The notes under the pieces: model-generated
What the model was told of the DNA's origin: nothing
What the model saw: only the letters and a program-made list of their open reading frames with translations
Database searches by the model: none
Part shown: one piece after another, positions 29,308-36,988 of the stretch
Layout of the letters: each line of letters begins with the position of its first letter
Position numbering within the stretch: the stretch's first letter is position 1
Position numbers and translations under genes: made by a program
From: Crossiella sp. S99.2
Lineage (GTDB): Bacteria > Actinomycetota > Actinomycetes > Mycobacteriales > Pseudonocardiaceae
Assembly: GCF_023094165.1 (NCBI RefSeq)
Contig: NZ_JALMDK010000016.1
Location: 166,602-230,601 of the forward strand
Length of the DNA: 64,000 nucleotides
Direction of reading: 5' to 3'

Positions 29308-29717
29308 TCCCCGCTCTTGGCGCGGTCACCGGAATCGGCGCCCGTGCGTGGTTCCGCCGACATCAGTTCCTGGAGATCCAGCTTGCCGCTGAACAACTTG
29401 TGCGCGTCAACGCCTTCGGGCAGGCTCGGCGCGAGCAACTCCGCGGCCGCGTGCGTGGCCTGGTCCTGGGCCTTGCGCAGGGTGTCGAGCAGGGCGGCGG
29501 CCAGTTCCCTCGGCGCCATGTTCTTGTACGCGCCGGTGGGAAAGGAGATGTCCTTGACCACACCGCCATGTCCGACGGTGACCGACACCGTGTTGCGTGG
29601 CGCCGACACCGTGCAGGAGATCTCACCGAGCTGCCGCTGGGTCTCCCGCACCTGGTCGAACTGCCGGCGGTACTGCGCGTAGAGCTGTTCCACCTGCTCC
29701 GATCGCGGCGTGGACAC
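29304..29717 (-). CDS. YbaB/EbfC-family-like protein of the type VII operon
   Basis: This 137-aa protein has an N-terminal coiled helix (VEQLYAQYRRQFDQVRETQRQL), a beta section with VSVTVGHGGVVKDISFP, and a C-terminal helix (APRELAAALLDTLRKAQDQA). That is the YbaB/EbfC fold, which also occurs in ESX-1 secretion-associated proteins such as EspL. YbaB proteins bind DNA; in ESX loci the family is more often linked to substrate stability. It ends in a GTGA overlap with the next gene. Confidence 0.75.
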   Translation of the reverse strand: MSTPRSEQVEQLYAQYRRQFDQVRETQRQLGEISCTVSAPRNTVSVTVGHGGVVKDISFPTGAYKNMAPRELAAALLDTLRKAQDQATHAAAELLAPSLPEGVDAHKLFSGKLDLQELMSAEPRTGADSGDRAKSGE

Positions 29718-29809
29718 CGGTTCCTCCCAACGATTTTCCTTGGTACCACACGATTTCGGTCAGGAGCGGAGCACCGCCGGGTGGCTTCGCCTCGACGGTG
29801 CTCCGGACC

Positions 29810-30112
29810 TCACTTGACGCTGTAGCCACCCCAGGCGTTCATGCCGGTGTGCTCAACCTTCAGGTAGCCCGCGGTGATCTGCTGCAGCGCGGTCTCCGCG
29901 GCGTTGAGGCTGTGCGGCATGCGCTGGGCGGCCGCGTCCCACTGCGACTTGGCGACCAGGTACTGGTCCTTGGCGCCGTCCTGCCAGTCCTGCAGGGTGC
30001 TGGTGATCTGCTGGTGCATGTTCTCCAGCTCGTTCTGCAGCTGCTTGGTGATCGCGGCCATCTGGTCGCTGACCGTGTCGGCCATACCCCGGTTGAAGGT
30101 ATAGGTAGGCAA
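29810..30112 (-). CDS. WXG100-family protein (EsxA/EsxB-like)
   Basis: This 100-aa protein has the family's length and helix-turn-helix hairpin, with the WxG turn in LQDWQDGAKDQY at about residue 43. YLKVE near the C-terminus fits the YxxxD/E secretion signal. WXG100 proteins leave as heterodimers through EccC-driven pores; the next upstream gene encodes the likely partner. Confidence 0.9.
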   Translation of the reverse strand: MPTYTFNRGMADTVSDQMAAITKQLQNELENMHQQITSTLQDWQDGAKDQYLVAKSQWDAAAQRMPHSLNAAETALQQITAGYLKVEHTGMNAWGGYSVK

Positions 30113-30157
30113 GGCGCTGTCCTCTCGTTTCGCTGACGGAGTAAGGGAATGACGCGA

Positions 30158-30487
30158 TCAGACGCCGGGGAGGCCGCCGCCGCCCGCGCCGACCGGGATC
30201 CGGGCCGCGGTGTCCGCGTTGGCCTGCTCGCCCGCGGTGATGACCTGGCGGTTGCCGTTCATCATCTCGATCATCTCGCCCAGCTTGTTGACGATCAGCG
30301 TGCAGTCGTCCAGCCACGCCTTCATCGAGGTGTCGTAGGCGATCGAGGCATCGCCGCTCCAGGTGGACTTCAGGCTCGCGAGGGCGCCGGACACCGTGTT
30401 CATGCCGTTGCGCGCGACGCTCTGGGTGCTGCCGAGGTGCCCAGCGGCCTGCAGCATTCCCGGGGTTGTTGTTGACACACCAGCCAT
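30158..30487 (-). CDS. WXG100-family protein, first gene of the type VII operon
   Basis: This 109-aa protein carries the turn motif in LKSTWSGDASIAYD and hydrophobic helices on both sides (TVSGALASLKS and TLIVNKLGEMIEMM). ATG 30487 (MAGVSTTTPGM) follows GGGAGA at good distance; a longer open frame to 30571 lacks such a site. Being first after a divergent promoter region, it is probably the most strongly expressed gene of the operon. It likely pairs with the WXG100 protein at 29810-30112. Confidence 0.88.
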   Translation of the reverse strand: MAGVSTTTPGMLQAAGHLGSTQSVARNGMNTVSGALASLKSTWSGDASIAYDTSMKAWLDDCTLIVNKLGEMIEMMNGNRQVITAGEQANADTAARIPVGAGGGGLPGV

Positions 30488-30813
30488 GGAAAAACCATCT
30501 CCCTTAGTGAACGATGCCACTTCACACGAAGCCGCTTCGCCGCCAGCAGACCGGATGAATGCATCAAGCACAACGACCGTGGTCTAGACATGTACAGATG
30601 AACTGCCCGGGTGCCCGTTCTGACCGACAACAGGGCACGGAAGCAACGTCGGGCAAGGTTGGTTTTCCACCATTTTCCGGACATTTCCGAAACCCGCAGG
30701 CCCCGGTTGCCCGAACACACATAAGCACCTGCCCGACCGGGCAACTGTGACAAACCTATGACCGCGTTCGTCCTGGCCAGGCACTTCGCCCGGCTGCATG
30801 TGACCATCGGAGA
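30488..30813. promoter_or_regulatory. Divergent control region of the type VII operon and a luxR-type gene
   Basis: This 326-bp region has no gene. The heptamer CGGGCAA or its complement TTGCCCG occurs at 30650-30656, 30707-30713 and 30738-30744; the last two form an inverted pair extended to GGTTGCCCG/CGGGCAACT with a 24-bp gap. These are candidate operator sites. No promoter hexamers are clear enough to call. Confidence 0.45.
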
Positions 30814-31509
30814 ATGCCGCCGCATAATCTGTTGAACCCGGACTTGATCGGCACTGAGATCACCTCGCGAGAAGAGAATGGGTATTCGATTTCCCGTTCC
30901 TCACCTGCGATCAAGGTCGCGGTGAACGCGACCGACTGGCTGAGCCGACGGGGGCTGCGGACCAGGCTGGAATGCCACCCTGAGCTGCGAGTACTGGACG
31001 ACACCGGCACCGCGGACGTGGTCGTGGTGGCCACCAGGTTCGGCACCCCGTCCGCGGTGGCGCTGCTGCGCCGGGGCTGTCCCACGGTGGACCAGGACAC
31101 GCCGACCGTGCTGGTCACCAGTCAGGTGGACAACCTGCGGCTGCTGGTCGAGCAGCAGGTGGTGGAGGTGCTGCCGCGCAACTCGGCCACCTCGGAGGAC
31201 CTGTTCACCGCGGTGGCCGCCGCCAGCGAACGCGCCGAGGTCAGCCCGGCCTGCCTGCAGACCAGGCTGGCCGACCGGGCCGCCACCCATTTCGGCCAGC
31301 AGGGACAGGTCGAGGCGAACGCGCTGAACGACCGGGAACAGGCCGTGCTGCGCCTGCTCGCCGAAGGCTGGGACACCAATCGGATCGCGGAACAGCTCTG
31401 CTACTCCGAGCGCACGGTGAAAAACGTGCTCTACGGAATGACCAGCCGGCTGAGCCTGCGCAACCGGGCGCACCTGGTGGCCTACGCCATCCGCACCGGA
31501 ATGATCTGA
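30814..31509 (+). CDS. LuxR/NarL-type transcriptional regulator, paralogue 2
   Basis: This 231-aa protein has a C-terminal HTH (LNDREQAVLRLLAEG, IAEQLCYSERTVKNVLYGM) nearly identical to that of the regulator at 8790-9416. The N-terminal half is receiver-like but lacks a phosphoacceptor Asp. The ATG at 30814 is accepted because no better start lies downstream, although GGAGA is only 1-3 nt away; alignment with the paralogue would start near residue 33 (IKVAVNATDWL). Divergent from the type VII operon, it is the prime candidate for its local regulator. Confidence 0.82.
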   Translation: MPPHNLLNPDLIGTEITSREENGYSISRSSPAIKVAVNATDWLSRRGLRTRLECHPELRVLDDTGTADVVVVATRFGTPSAVALLRRGCPTVDQDTPTVLVTSQVDNLRLLVEQQVVEVLPRNSATSEDLFTAVAAASERAEVSPACLQTRLADRAATHFGQQGQVEANALNDREQAVLRLLAEGWDTNRIAEQLCYSERTVKNVLYGMTSRLSLRNRAHLVAYAIRTGMI

Positions 31510-31534
31510 ACCGGCCAGACCGGGAAAACCGAAC

Positions 31535-31573
31535 GATCAGCCACCAGTCGCATTCGGCTGGTGGCTGATCTTT
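31535..31573. terminator. Bidirectional terminator between convergent regulator genes
   Basis: A perfect 13-bp inverted repeat (GATCAGCCACCAG at 31535-31547 and its complement at 31558-31570) with a 10-nt loop is followed by TTT. It lies between stops at 31509 and 31591. Confidence 0.85.
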
Positions 31574-31590
31574 ATCCGCGGCGCGTGCGC

Positions 31591-32214
31591 TCAGATCATC
31601 CCGGCGCGCAGGGCATAGGCCACCGCGTGCGGCCTGCTGTTCAGCTTCAGCCGCTGGGCGAGGCCGGAAACGACGTTCTTCACGGTGCGCTCGGAATAGC
31701 AGAGCTGGGCGGCGATCTCCGCGGTGTCCCAGCCATCGGCAATCAACCGCAGCACGTCCACCTCACGCGCGCTGAGTCCGGCGGCGTTCACGCTCTTGCC
31801 CGCCAGCAAATCCCGCTGCATCCGCTCCACGTGTTTGAGCAGTTCGCCGAGCATGGCGGGCGGCAGCACTCCCCCGCCCGCGGCGGCCGCGCGCACGCCG
31901 TGCACCAGCCGGTCACCGGTGGCCGCCGCCCTGGGCAGCACCGCGACCACCCGGCACTCCAGCGCGGCCAGCAGCTGGGATTCCGCCAGCTTCTCCACCA
32001 CCAGCACCACCGGCGCCCCGTCATCGCCGGACACCCGGCGCAGCAACGAGAGCAGCTCGGGGGTGAGCGCGTCGGTGGCCACCACCCGGACCTCGGCGGG
32101 CGCGGACTCGATGCCCTGCTCCACCACGAACTCCGGCTGGGCGGACAGGGTGCTGAGGATGCCTTCGGCGGTGAGCGGATCCGGTGCGTGCACCGTGACG
32201 CGAATGGCTCGCAC
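31591..32214 (-). CDS. LuxR/NarL-type transcriptional regulator, paralogue 3
   Basis: This 207-aa protein has the same plan as its two paralogues: an Asp-less receiver-like half (VTVHAPDPLTAEGIL, VVLVVEKLAESQLLAALE) and a C-terminal HTH (LSAREVDVLRLIADGWDTAEIAAQ, LCYSERTVKNVVSGL). I start at GTG 32214, which has GGAGAG 6 nt upstream; a longer frame to 32778 has no support. It is convergent with paralogue 2, across a strong terminator. Confidence 0.85.
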   Translation of the reverse strand: MRAIRVTVHAPDPLTAEGILSTLSAQPEFVVEQGIESAPAEVRVVATDALTPELLSLLRRVSGDDGAPVVLVVEKLAESQLLAALECRVVAVLPRAAATGDRLVHGVRAAAAGGGVLPPAMLGELLKHVERMQRDLLAGKSVNAAGLSAREVDVLRLIADGWDTAEIAAQLCYSERTVKNVVSGLAQRLKLNSRPHAVAYALRAGMI

Positions 32215-32637
32215 TGCGCTCTCTCCATACCTGTGGGGCAACCGGATCATCTTGGCGGGCACCGGCGCCGAAGACATCAGCCATCGGACACCCACCCCAA
32301 CGACACCGGGCCAACCTGGGAAAACGGGACTGGTACTGCCTTTCGCGGCGGTGATCGCCGACCGTCCACGGTGGTTCGTGGTCGCACCTGCGGAGTACAC
32401 CCAGTGTCCCCCAGGTGATTCCTCCGACCGCATCGCGTTCGCGGCGGCGGCAGGCGGAGACCATGCCCCGCAACCTACGACCTGGCCGGGCTTCAGTGCT
32501 TTCGAAGCGGGCACCGGAAGGTGGTCATACGGGCATACCGGCCGGTTTTCCGGGCAACCTCGGCGGTTCCGCGGGTCCGATCGGCCGGAGAGTGCTGGAC
32601 TGCTGGCGGGTTGACCGCGGAACTGGCTGGAGGAGAG

Positions 32638-32883
32638 ATGGCGAGCAGCGACACCGGGTACAGCGGACTGGCCGGGGACCTCTTCCTGAGCCTCGCCGAG
32701 GACGGACGGCTCGCCCTGGCCCCGGAGCAGGCCGGGGCCATCGTGGACGACCTGGTCCGCACCCTGGACTCGGTGCACCTGTTGCTACGCGGATCCACCG
32801 CGGAACAACGCGGCCTGGAAGCCGCCCAGCGCGAACTCCCCAAGTACATCGAGGCATTCCGCCTGGTCCGAGACCGCGGCTGA
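32638..32883 (+). CDS. Small uncharacterised protein
   Basis: This 81-aa, acidic, helical protein (MASSDTGYSGLAGDLFLSL, AIVDDLVRTLDSVHLLLRG) has ATG 32638 preceded by GGAGGAGAG, an ideal ribosome binding site, so expression is likely. It has no TM segment or signal peptide. I do not recognise the family. It stands alone between a divergent LuxR gene and a convergent LAL-type regulator. Confidence 0.65.
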   Translation: MASSDTGYSGLAGDLFLSLAEDGRLALAPEQAGAIVDDLVRTLDSVHLLLRGSTAEQRGLEAAQRELPKYIEAFRLVRDRG

Positions 32884-32885
32884 CG

Positions 32886-32955
32886 CCGAGTTGGCCCAAC
32901 TCGTACGCATAGTTGGCCCAACTTGGCGTACGACTTTGGCCAACTGGACGGCGGA
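32886..32955. repeat. Intergenic palindrome, TTGGCC/GTAC family, copy 2
   Basis: Arm TTGGCCCAACTCGTACGC at 32891-32908 pairs at 16 of 18 positions with 32926-32943; the loop contains another TTGGCCCAA. It lies between convergent stops at 32883 and 32971. The flank ACGGCGGAGG after the right arm is shared with the copy near 61207. Confidence 0.85.
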
Positions 32956-32970
32956 GGGGGATCGCGGCTG

Positions 32971-35043
32971 CTAGCCGAGTTCCGGGCCGGGCCAGTCGAG
33001 CAGGTCGTGGCGGCCGGTGATGGCCAGTTTGCGGTAGACGCTGGAGAGGTGGAACTCGATCGTGCGGCGGGCCAGGCTCAGCTCCGCGGCGATCTCGGCG
33101 TTGCCGAGGCCGCCAGCCGCCAGCCGGGCGATCCGGCGTTCCTGCGGGGTGAGCAGCGCGCGGGCGGCCGGGGCGCGGGCGGGGTCGTCCAGGCTCCCGG
33201 CCACCGGCACGCCGCCGCAGCGCTCGAACAGTTCGCGGGCACGGGCGAGGTGGCGAACCGCTTCCTGCTCCCTGGCCGCGCCCGCCTCGCGCAGGGCCAG
33301 GGCCAGGTCGTAGCGGGCGTGCGCCTCCGCCATCGCGGCGCCCGCCTCGGCGAACTGGCGCACCGCCTCGGCGAGCAGGGCCATCCGCATGTCACCCCGG
33401 CTGGTCAGGGCCCGGCCGTAGGCGCCGAACCCCAGCGCGCGGGCGGTGCCCCAGGCCGCGGCCGCGGTCTGGCCAGCCTTGGCCACGGCCACCGCCTCCT
33501 CGTGGCGATCGGACCGGAGCAGGATCCCCACCAGGTCGAATTGCCAGGTGGCGAGTTCGGTGTTGAGTTCGGCCCAGCCGTCGACCAGCCTGCCGCAGTC
33601 CAGTTGCGCGGACCGCGCCGCCGCCAGATCGCCGTTGGCCAGGGCCACCACGCCCCTGGCGCGCAGCAGCGCCACCGTGTGCGCCGACTGCGGGATCTCA
33701 CCGTCCAGGCCGTAGTCCGCGAGCACCTGTTCGGCCCGCCACAGCGCACCGGTGTGCACCAGGGTCTCGGCCAGCAGCGCCGCCGCCTCGGCCACGATCG
33801 GCTGGTCCCTGGCCAGGCCGCGTTCCGCGCAGCCGGCCAACAAACTGTCCAAAGTAGACACTGTCGCGCGCAGGTTTCCCTGCCGCCGCATTGCGTGGGC
33901 GCGGAACACCACGCAGCCGAAGCGCTGGAGGTCGGCGCCCTCCAGCGGTAGTCCGGCCTCCAGCCGACGGCAGGCGTGTTCGGTGGCCTGGTCGTTCCCG
34001 GCCAGCAGCAGGGCGGAGAGCGCGAGCCGGCAGGTGTCCCACTCCCGCCGGAGGTCGGCCGCCACCAGCACCGAGGTGGCCAGCTCTACCGCGTCGCCGG
34101 CCCGGGGTTCGCACAGCGCCGCCAGGCAGACCCGCACCGCGGCCAGTCCCCGCTCGGCTACCGGACCGGTCAGGCCGGTCTCGGCGAACCAGCTCACCAA
34201 CCTGCTCAGCCGGGCTTTCGCGCCGGGCCGGAACAGCGTGGCCCCGGCCCCGGCCAGCAGCAGCCGCAGCGCCGCCGCCGGATCGTGCCTGCGCACCTGG
34301 TCCGCGGCCTCCTCGAACAGGCGCAGCGCGTCCTCGGTGCCGGGCAGCCGATCGACCAGCCGGTGCAACAGCCCGCAGGTGACCTCGACCTCGGCCGGGG
34401 TGTCCGGGCGGCGCAACTCCTGCAGCAGGCAGCTGATCGCCGCCACCGGGTCGGTGTCGAGCAGGATCGAGGCCAGCCGCCGGGTGCAGGCCGCGCGTTC
34501 GGCCGCTGGCAGCGGCTCGCGCAGCGCGTGCCGCAGGTACTCCGCCGCCGCGGGCACGTCGCCCCGGTCCTGGGCCTGGGCGGCGGCGGTGCACAACGCT
34601 TCCCCGGCCCAGTCCAGTCCGATCGGCCCGATCAGCACCAGCTGGTCCGCGGTGCGTTCGGCCGCCCCGGGCAGCGCGCGCAGCAGCTCGGCCGCCCGCA
34701 ACCGCACGGTGACCCTGGCGCCCACCGACAGTCCATTCAGGACGGTGTCCGCGGTGTCCTGCTCCTGGAAGGACAGCGGAACCTGGTTGACCAGCACGCC
34801 CGCCGCGGTCAGCACATCCACCGCGGCCAGTACCTCCGGCAGACTCAGCCGGGCCAGTTCCGCGGCGTCGTGCAGCGGCGCCTCCGGACCGAGCACGGCC
34901 ACCACCACCGCCACCGCGCCCGCGTGGGCGCCCAGTCCGTCGAACATCGCCGCGGTCGGCACCAGGTCGTCGGCGGCGTCCGCGACCGCGCGCAGGGCCT
35001 CGACGTTCGGCCCCGCCCACCTACTCCAGTGCGTATCCGTCAC
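32971..35043 (-). CDS. Large LuxR-family regulator (LAL-like, without P-loop)
   Basis: This 690-aa protein has a C-terminal LuxR HTH (LTPQERRIARLAAGGLGNAEIAAELSLA, RRTIEFHLSSVYRKL) preceded by a long all-helical TPR-like region. Size and architecture match LAL regulators, but the N-terminal P-loop ATPase is missing, so it is not a classical MalT-type ATPase. I chose GTG 35043 (VTDTHWSRW), with GGCGGGAG at good spacing; the frame continues to 35316 through the upstream repeat region, which is not credible coding sequence. It is divergent from a small secreted protein gene. Confidence 0.85.
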   Translation of the reverse strand: MTDTHWSRWAGPNVEALRAVADAADDLVPTAAMFDGLGAHAGAVAVVVAVLGPEAPLHDAAELARLSLPEVLAAVDVLTAAGVLVNQVPLSFQEQDTADTVLNGLSVGARVTVRLRAAELLRALPGAAERTADQLVLIGPIGLDWAGEALCTAAAQAQDRGDVPAAAEYLRHALREPLPAAERAACTRRLASILLDTDPVAAISCLLQELRRPDTPAEVEVTCGLLHRLVDRLPGTEDALRLFEEAADQVRRHDPAAALRLLLAGAGATLFRPGAKARLSRLVSWFAETGLTGPVAERGLAAVRVCLAALCEPRAGDAVELATSVLVAADLRREWDTCRLALSALLLAGNDQATEHACRRLEAGLPLEGADLQRFGCVVFRAHAMRRQGNLRATVSTLDSLLAGCAERGLARDQPIVAEAAALLAETLVHTGALWRAEQVLADYGLDGEIPQSAHTVALLRARGVVALANGDLAAARSAQLDCGRLVDGWAELNTELATWQFDLVGILLRSDRHEEAVAVAKAGQTAAAAWGTARALGFGAYGRALTSRGDMRMALLAEAVRQFAEAGAAMAEAHARYDLALALREAGAAREQEAVRHLARARELFERCGGVPVAGSLDDPARAPAARALLTPQERRIARLAAGGLGNAEIAAELSLARRTIEFHLSSVYRKLAITGRHDLLDWPGPELG

Positions 35044-35070
35044 CGCACACTCCCGCCTCACATCGCCGGC

Positions 35071-35191
35071 GTGTTGGCCGTTGTCGTACCCAGTCTTGGC
35101 CGAACTGGTACGCCACTCGGCCAACACACCGTCCACAACCGCCAACACACCGTCCAGAACGGCCAACACACCGTACGACAACGGCCAACAC
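35071..35191. repeat. Composite palindrome with 21-bp tandem repeats, TTGGCC/GTAC family, copy 3
   Basis: Outer arms GTGTTGGCCGTTGTCGTAC (35071-35089) and its exact complement (35173-35191) enclose 83 bp. Inside are a TTGGCCGAACTGGTACGCC unit (35096-35114), like the arm of copy 1, and about three and a half 21-bp repeats of the type GGCCAACACACCGTCCA. It sits upstream of the LAL-type gene start, so it may act on transcription of this gene or of the divergent secreted protein. Confidence 0.88.
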
Positions 35192-35318
35192 GGGGGTGGG
35201 TGGGTGCTCGGGCAGGGATCTTGCCCGAACGGCTCGGGGGGCTCCCGGATTCGTGGTGTGGGGCAACAGAATCGGCTGTCGGCTGGAACAGCCGAACCCC
35301 TTACCGGAAAGGTCAACG

Positions 35319-35669
35319 ATGTCGAAGATCAAGAAGGCGCTGGGCGTCGCGGCGGTGGCCGCCGCGCTCACCCTCGGCCTCCCCGCGGGCGCCGCCCTGG
35401 CGCAGGACGCCGCGACCGACGCCACCGGCGCCGCCTTCTTCTGCAAGGCCAACCAGGTGGGCGTCACCATGAGCTCGGGCCAGCGGCGCTGCTACGGCCC
35501 CTTCCCGGTGGATGCGAGCCGGGGCCCGCTGCCGGTCAAGTGCGTGCACACCGGGCCGAAGGCGGCCGGTTACCGGATCAAGGGGCAGAGCCGGGATGTC
35601 CACCAGGGCGCGAACAAGACCAACTGCCGGGGTGGCTTCCTGGTGAAGCTCTACGTCAAGCACCGCTGA
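35319..35669 (+). CDS. Small secreted protein
   Basis: This 116-aa protein starts at ATG 35319 after GGAAAGG and has a Sec signal peptide (MSKIKKALGVAAVAAALTL, cleavage probably after ALAQ or nearby). The mature part of about 85 residues is basic with four cysteines (AFFCKAN, QRRCYGP, PVKCVHT, KTNCRGG) that could form two disulfides, and ends VKLYVKHR. This resembles small exported actinobacterial proteins of unknown role; an antimicrobial or inhibitor role is possible but not shown. A strong terminator follows. Confidence 0.78.
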   Translation: MSKIKKALGVAAVAAALTLGLPAGAALAQDAATDATGAAFFCKANQVGVTMSSGQRRCYGPFPVDASRGPLPVKCVHTGPKAAGYRIKGQSRDVHQGANKTNCRGGFLVKLYVKHR

Positions 35670-35686
35670 GCGCACCCGTTGAACCG

Positions 35687-35726
35687 AACCCGGCCGCGGC
35701 GTGTGTCACGCCGCGGCCGGGTTTCG
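35687..35726. terminator. Strong stem-loop terminator between convergent secreted-protein genes
   Basis: A perfect 16-bp inverted repeat (35687-35702 and 35708-35723, arm AACCCGGCCGCGGCGT) with a 5-nt loop lies between stops at 35669 and 35752. It has little T-tract, as is common for actinobacterial terminators. Confidence 0.88.
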
Positions 35727-35751
35727 CGCTCACCTCACCGGTGGTCCGGGT

Positions 35752-36162
35752 TCACCCTCGCCAGGCGTCCGGGCAACCATGAATTCCGGTGGAGGCGTTC
35801 GTCCTGGTCCGGAACTTGACGAAGCGCTCCTCGGAGCCGCTTCCCCTGGTGAAACTACCCCGGAACGCCCAGTTCTTATAACCGCCGTCACCGGACCGTC
35901 TGAAGGTCCCGCGCACAAAGGCGATCGTCATGAAACTGCCGTTCCTCGTGCACTGCTGCGGACGTTCGAGGCGCACCGTGTGGTTCGGGCTCCACTGGAA
36001 CGTGATGACGTTGTACTTGCCGCCGTGCTGCTGGTACATCACCCTGGTGTAGCGGTCCGCGGCGGTTTCCGTTGCCGCCGCATCCGCCGCGGGGGCAACA
36101 AGAGTGCCCGATACCGCCAGCAACGCACCCGATAGTGCTACCACAGCCTTCTTGCCACGCAA
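35752..36162 (-). CDS. Small secreted protein of unknown function
   Basis: This 136-aa protein has a TTG start at 36162 with GGGAGA 6-7 nt upstream. The signal peptide (RGKKAVVALSGALLAVSGTL, then APAADAAA) is clear. The mature part is basic and aromatic with two cysteines (PQQCTRN, IHGCPDA) likely paired. It is beta-rich by pattern (YNVITFQWSPNHTVRL, FMTIAFVRGTF). I do not recognise the family. The convergent neighbour is another small secreted protein of a different sequence. Confidence 0.72.
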   Translation of the reverse strand: MRGKKAVVALSGALLAVSGTLVAPAADAAATETAADRYTRVMYQQHGGKYNVITFQWSPNHTVRLERPQQCTRNGSFMTIAFVRGTFRRSGDGGYKNWAFRGSFTRGSGSEERFVKFRTRTNASTGIHGCPDAWRG

Positions 36163-36226
36163 GCTGATTCTCCCTTCAGGTACTGCCTTCGGGTCTATCG
36201 GTCACGCCGATGCAAACAGCAGGTAA

Positions 36227-36919
36227 TCACCGGATCAAGCATTTGTCTGGACCAATGGACAGGCACGCACCGGCGGGGGCACAGACGGGCAAAAGCTCGG
36301 TGACCTCAAGGATCGTGGCCTGCCCCGCCATGACCAGCAGCACCCGCTGTCCGGCGCGCAGGGCGCCGCTGCTGATCAAGGCCGAGAGGTTGACGATGTT
36401 GTCCGCCGAGACGGCGTGCCCGAGTTCGCCGAAGGTGCTCTGCCACAACCGGTCCATCGGGATTCCCAGCAGTTTGCCGACAATTGTCCAGGCGGAGCTT
36501 CTGGTGTTCTGCGGCACCACCCAGTCGATGTCGTCGGTGCCGATCGCGGCCTTGGCCAGCACCTCGCGAACCAGTTTCGGCAGCAGCGCGAAGAAGAGTC
36601 CGACGGATTCGTCCAGCTCGCTCTCGGCGACCTGGTGTGTGGCCACGACGCGGAACGCGGCGGTGGTCGCCGACACCCGGCAGGCCGCCGCGCCAGAGGA
36701 GCGTTCATCACCGGGCAACCGGTCGACGGTGACGCACAGGACGGTGCGCCAGGCCGGTTCGACGGCCAGCAGCTCGTGCGCCAGGCGCAGGGCATCCAGC
36801 ATCCCGGTGCAGCCCTGCTGGTCGAGCCCGTGGATCTCGGCGGTGGCCAGCACTCCGTACGCGGTCTCCCCCGCGGAACCCAGCGAATAGGTGACACCAG
36901 CCAAAAATGTGGAGTTCAT
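36227..36919 (-). CDS. Ketosynthase-III (FabH)-like protein, short form lacking the N-terminal part
   Basis: This 230-aa protein matches the middle and end of KAS III enzymes: the nucleophile region HGLDQQGCTGMLDALRLAHELL (C37), then DWVVPQNTRSSAW and FGELGHAVSADNIVNLSALISSG. Family members are about 320-340 aa, so some 90-100 N-terminal residues are missing. The catalytic His normally found in a P-H-Q-A-N motif is absent here (V-V-P-Q-N), so decarboxylative condensation is unlikely. It may be an acyltransferase or a decayed enzyme. It is followed on the same strand by secreted-protein genes; upstream lie a receiver-like gene and a hotdog-like gene. Confidence 0.65.
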   Translation of the reverse strand: MNSTFLAGVTYSLGSAGETAYGVLATAEIHGLDQQGCTGMLDALRLAHELLAVEPAWRTVLCVTVDRLPGDERSSGAAACRVSATTAAFRVVATHQVAESELDESVGLFFALLPKLVREVLAKAAIGTDDIDWVVPQNTRSSAWTIVGKLLGIPMDRLWQSTFGELGHAVSADNIVNLSALISSGALRAGQRVLLVMAGQATILEVTELLPVCAPAGACLSIGPDKCLIR

Positions 36920-36988
36920 TAGTGGCAGAGTGTTATCGGCCCACCGGCGGGCCGTCCACGAACCTGACCGCGATCTGACATCGTGGTG

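Noticed and set aside
35044..35316. N-terminal extension of the LAL-type regulator through the repeat region
   Set aside because: GTG 35043 has a good ribosome binding site, and the extension encodes only the tandem repeats.
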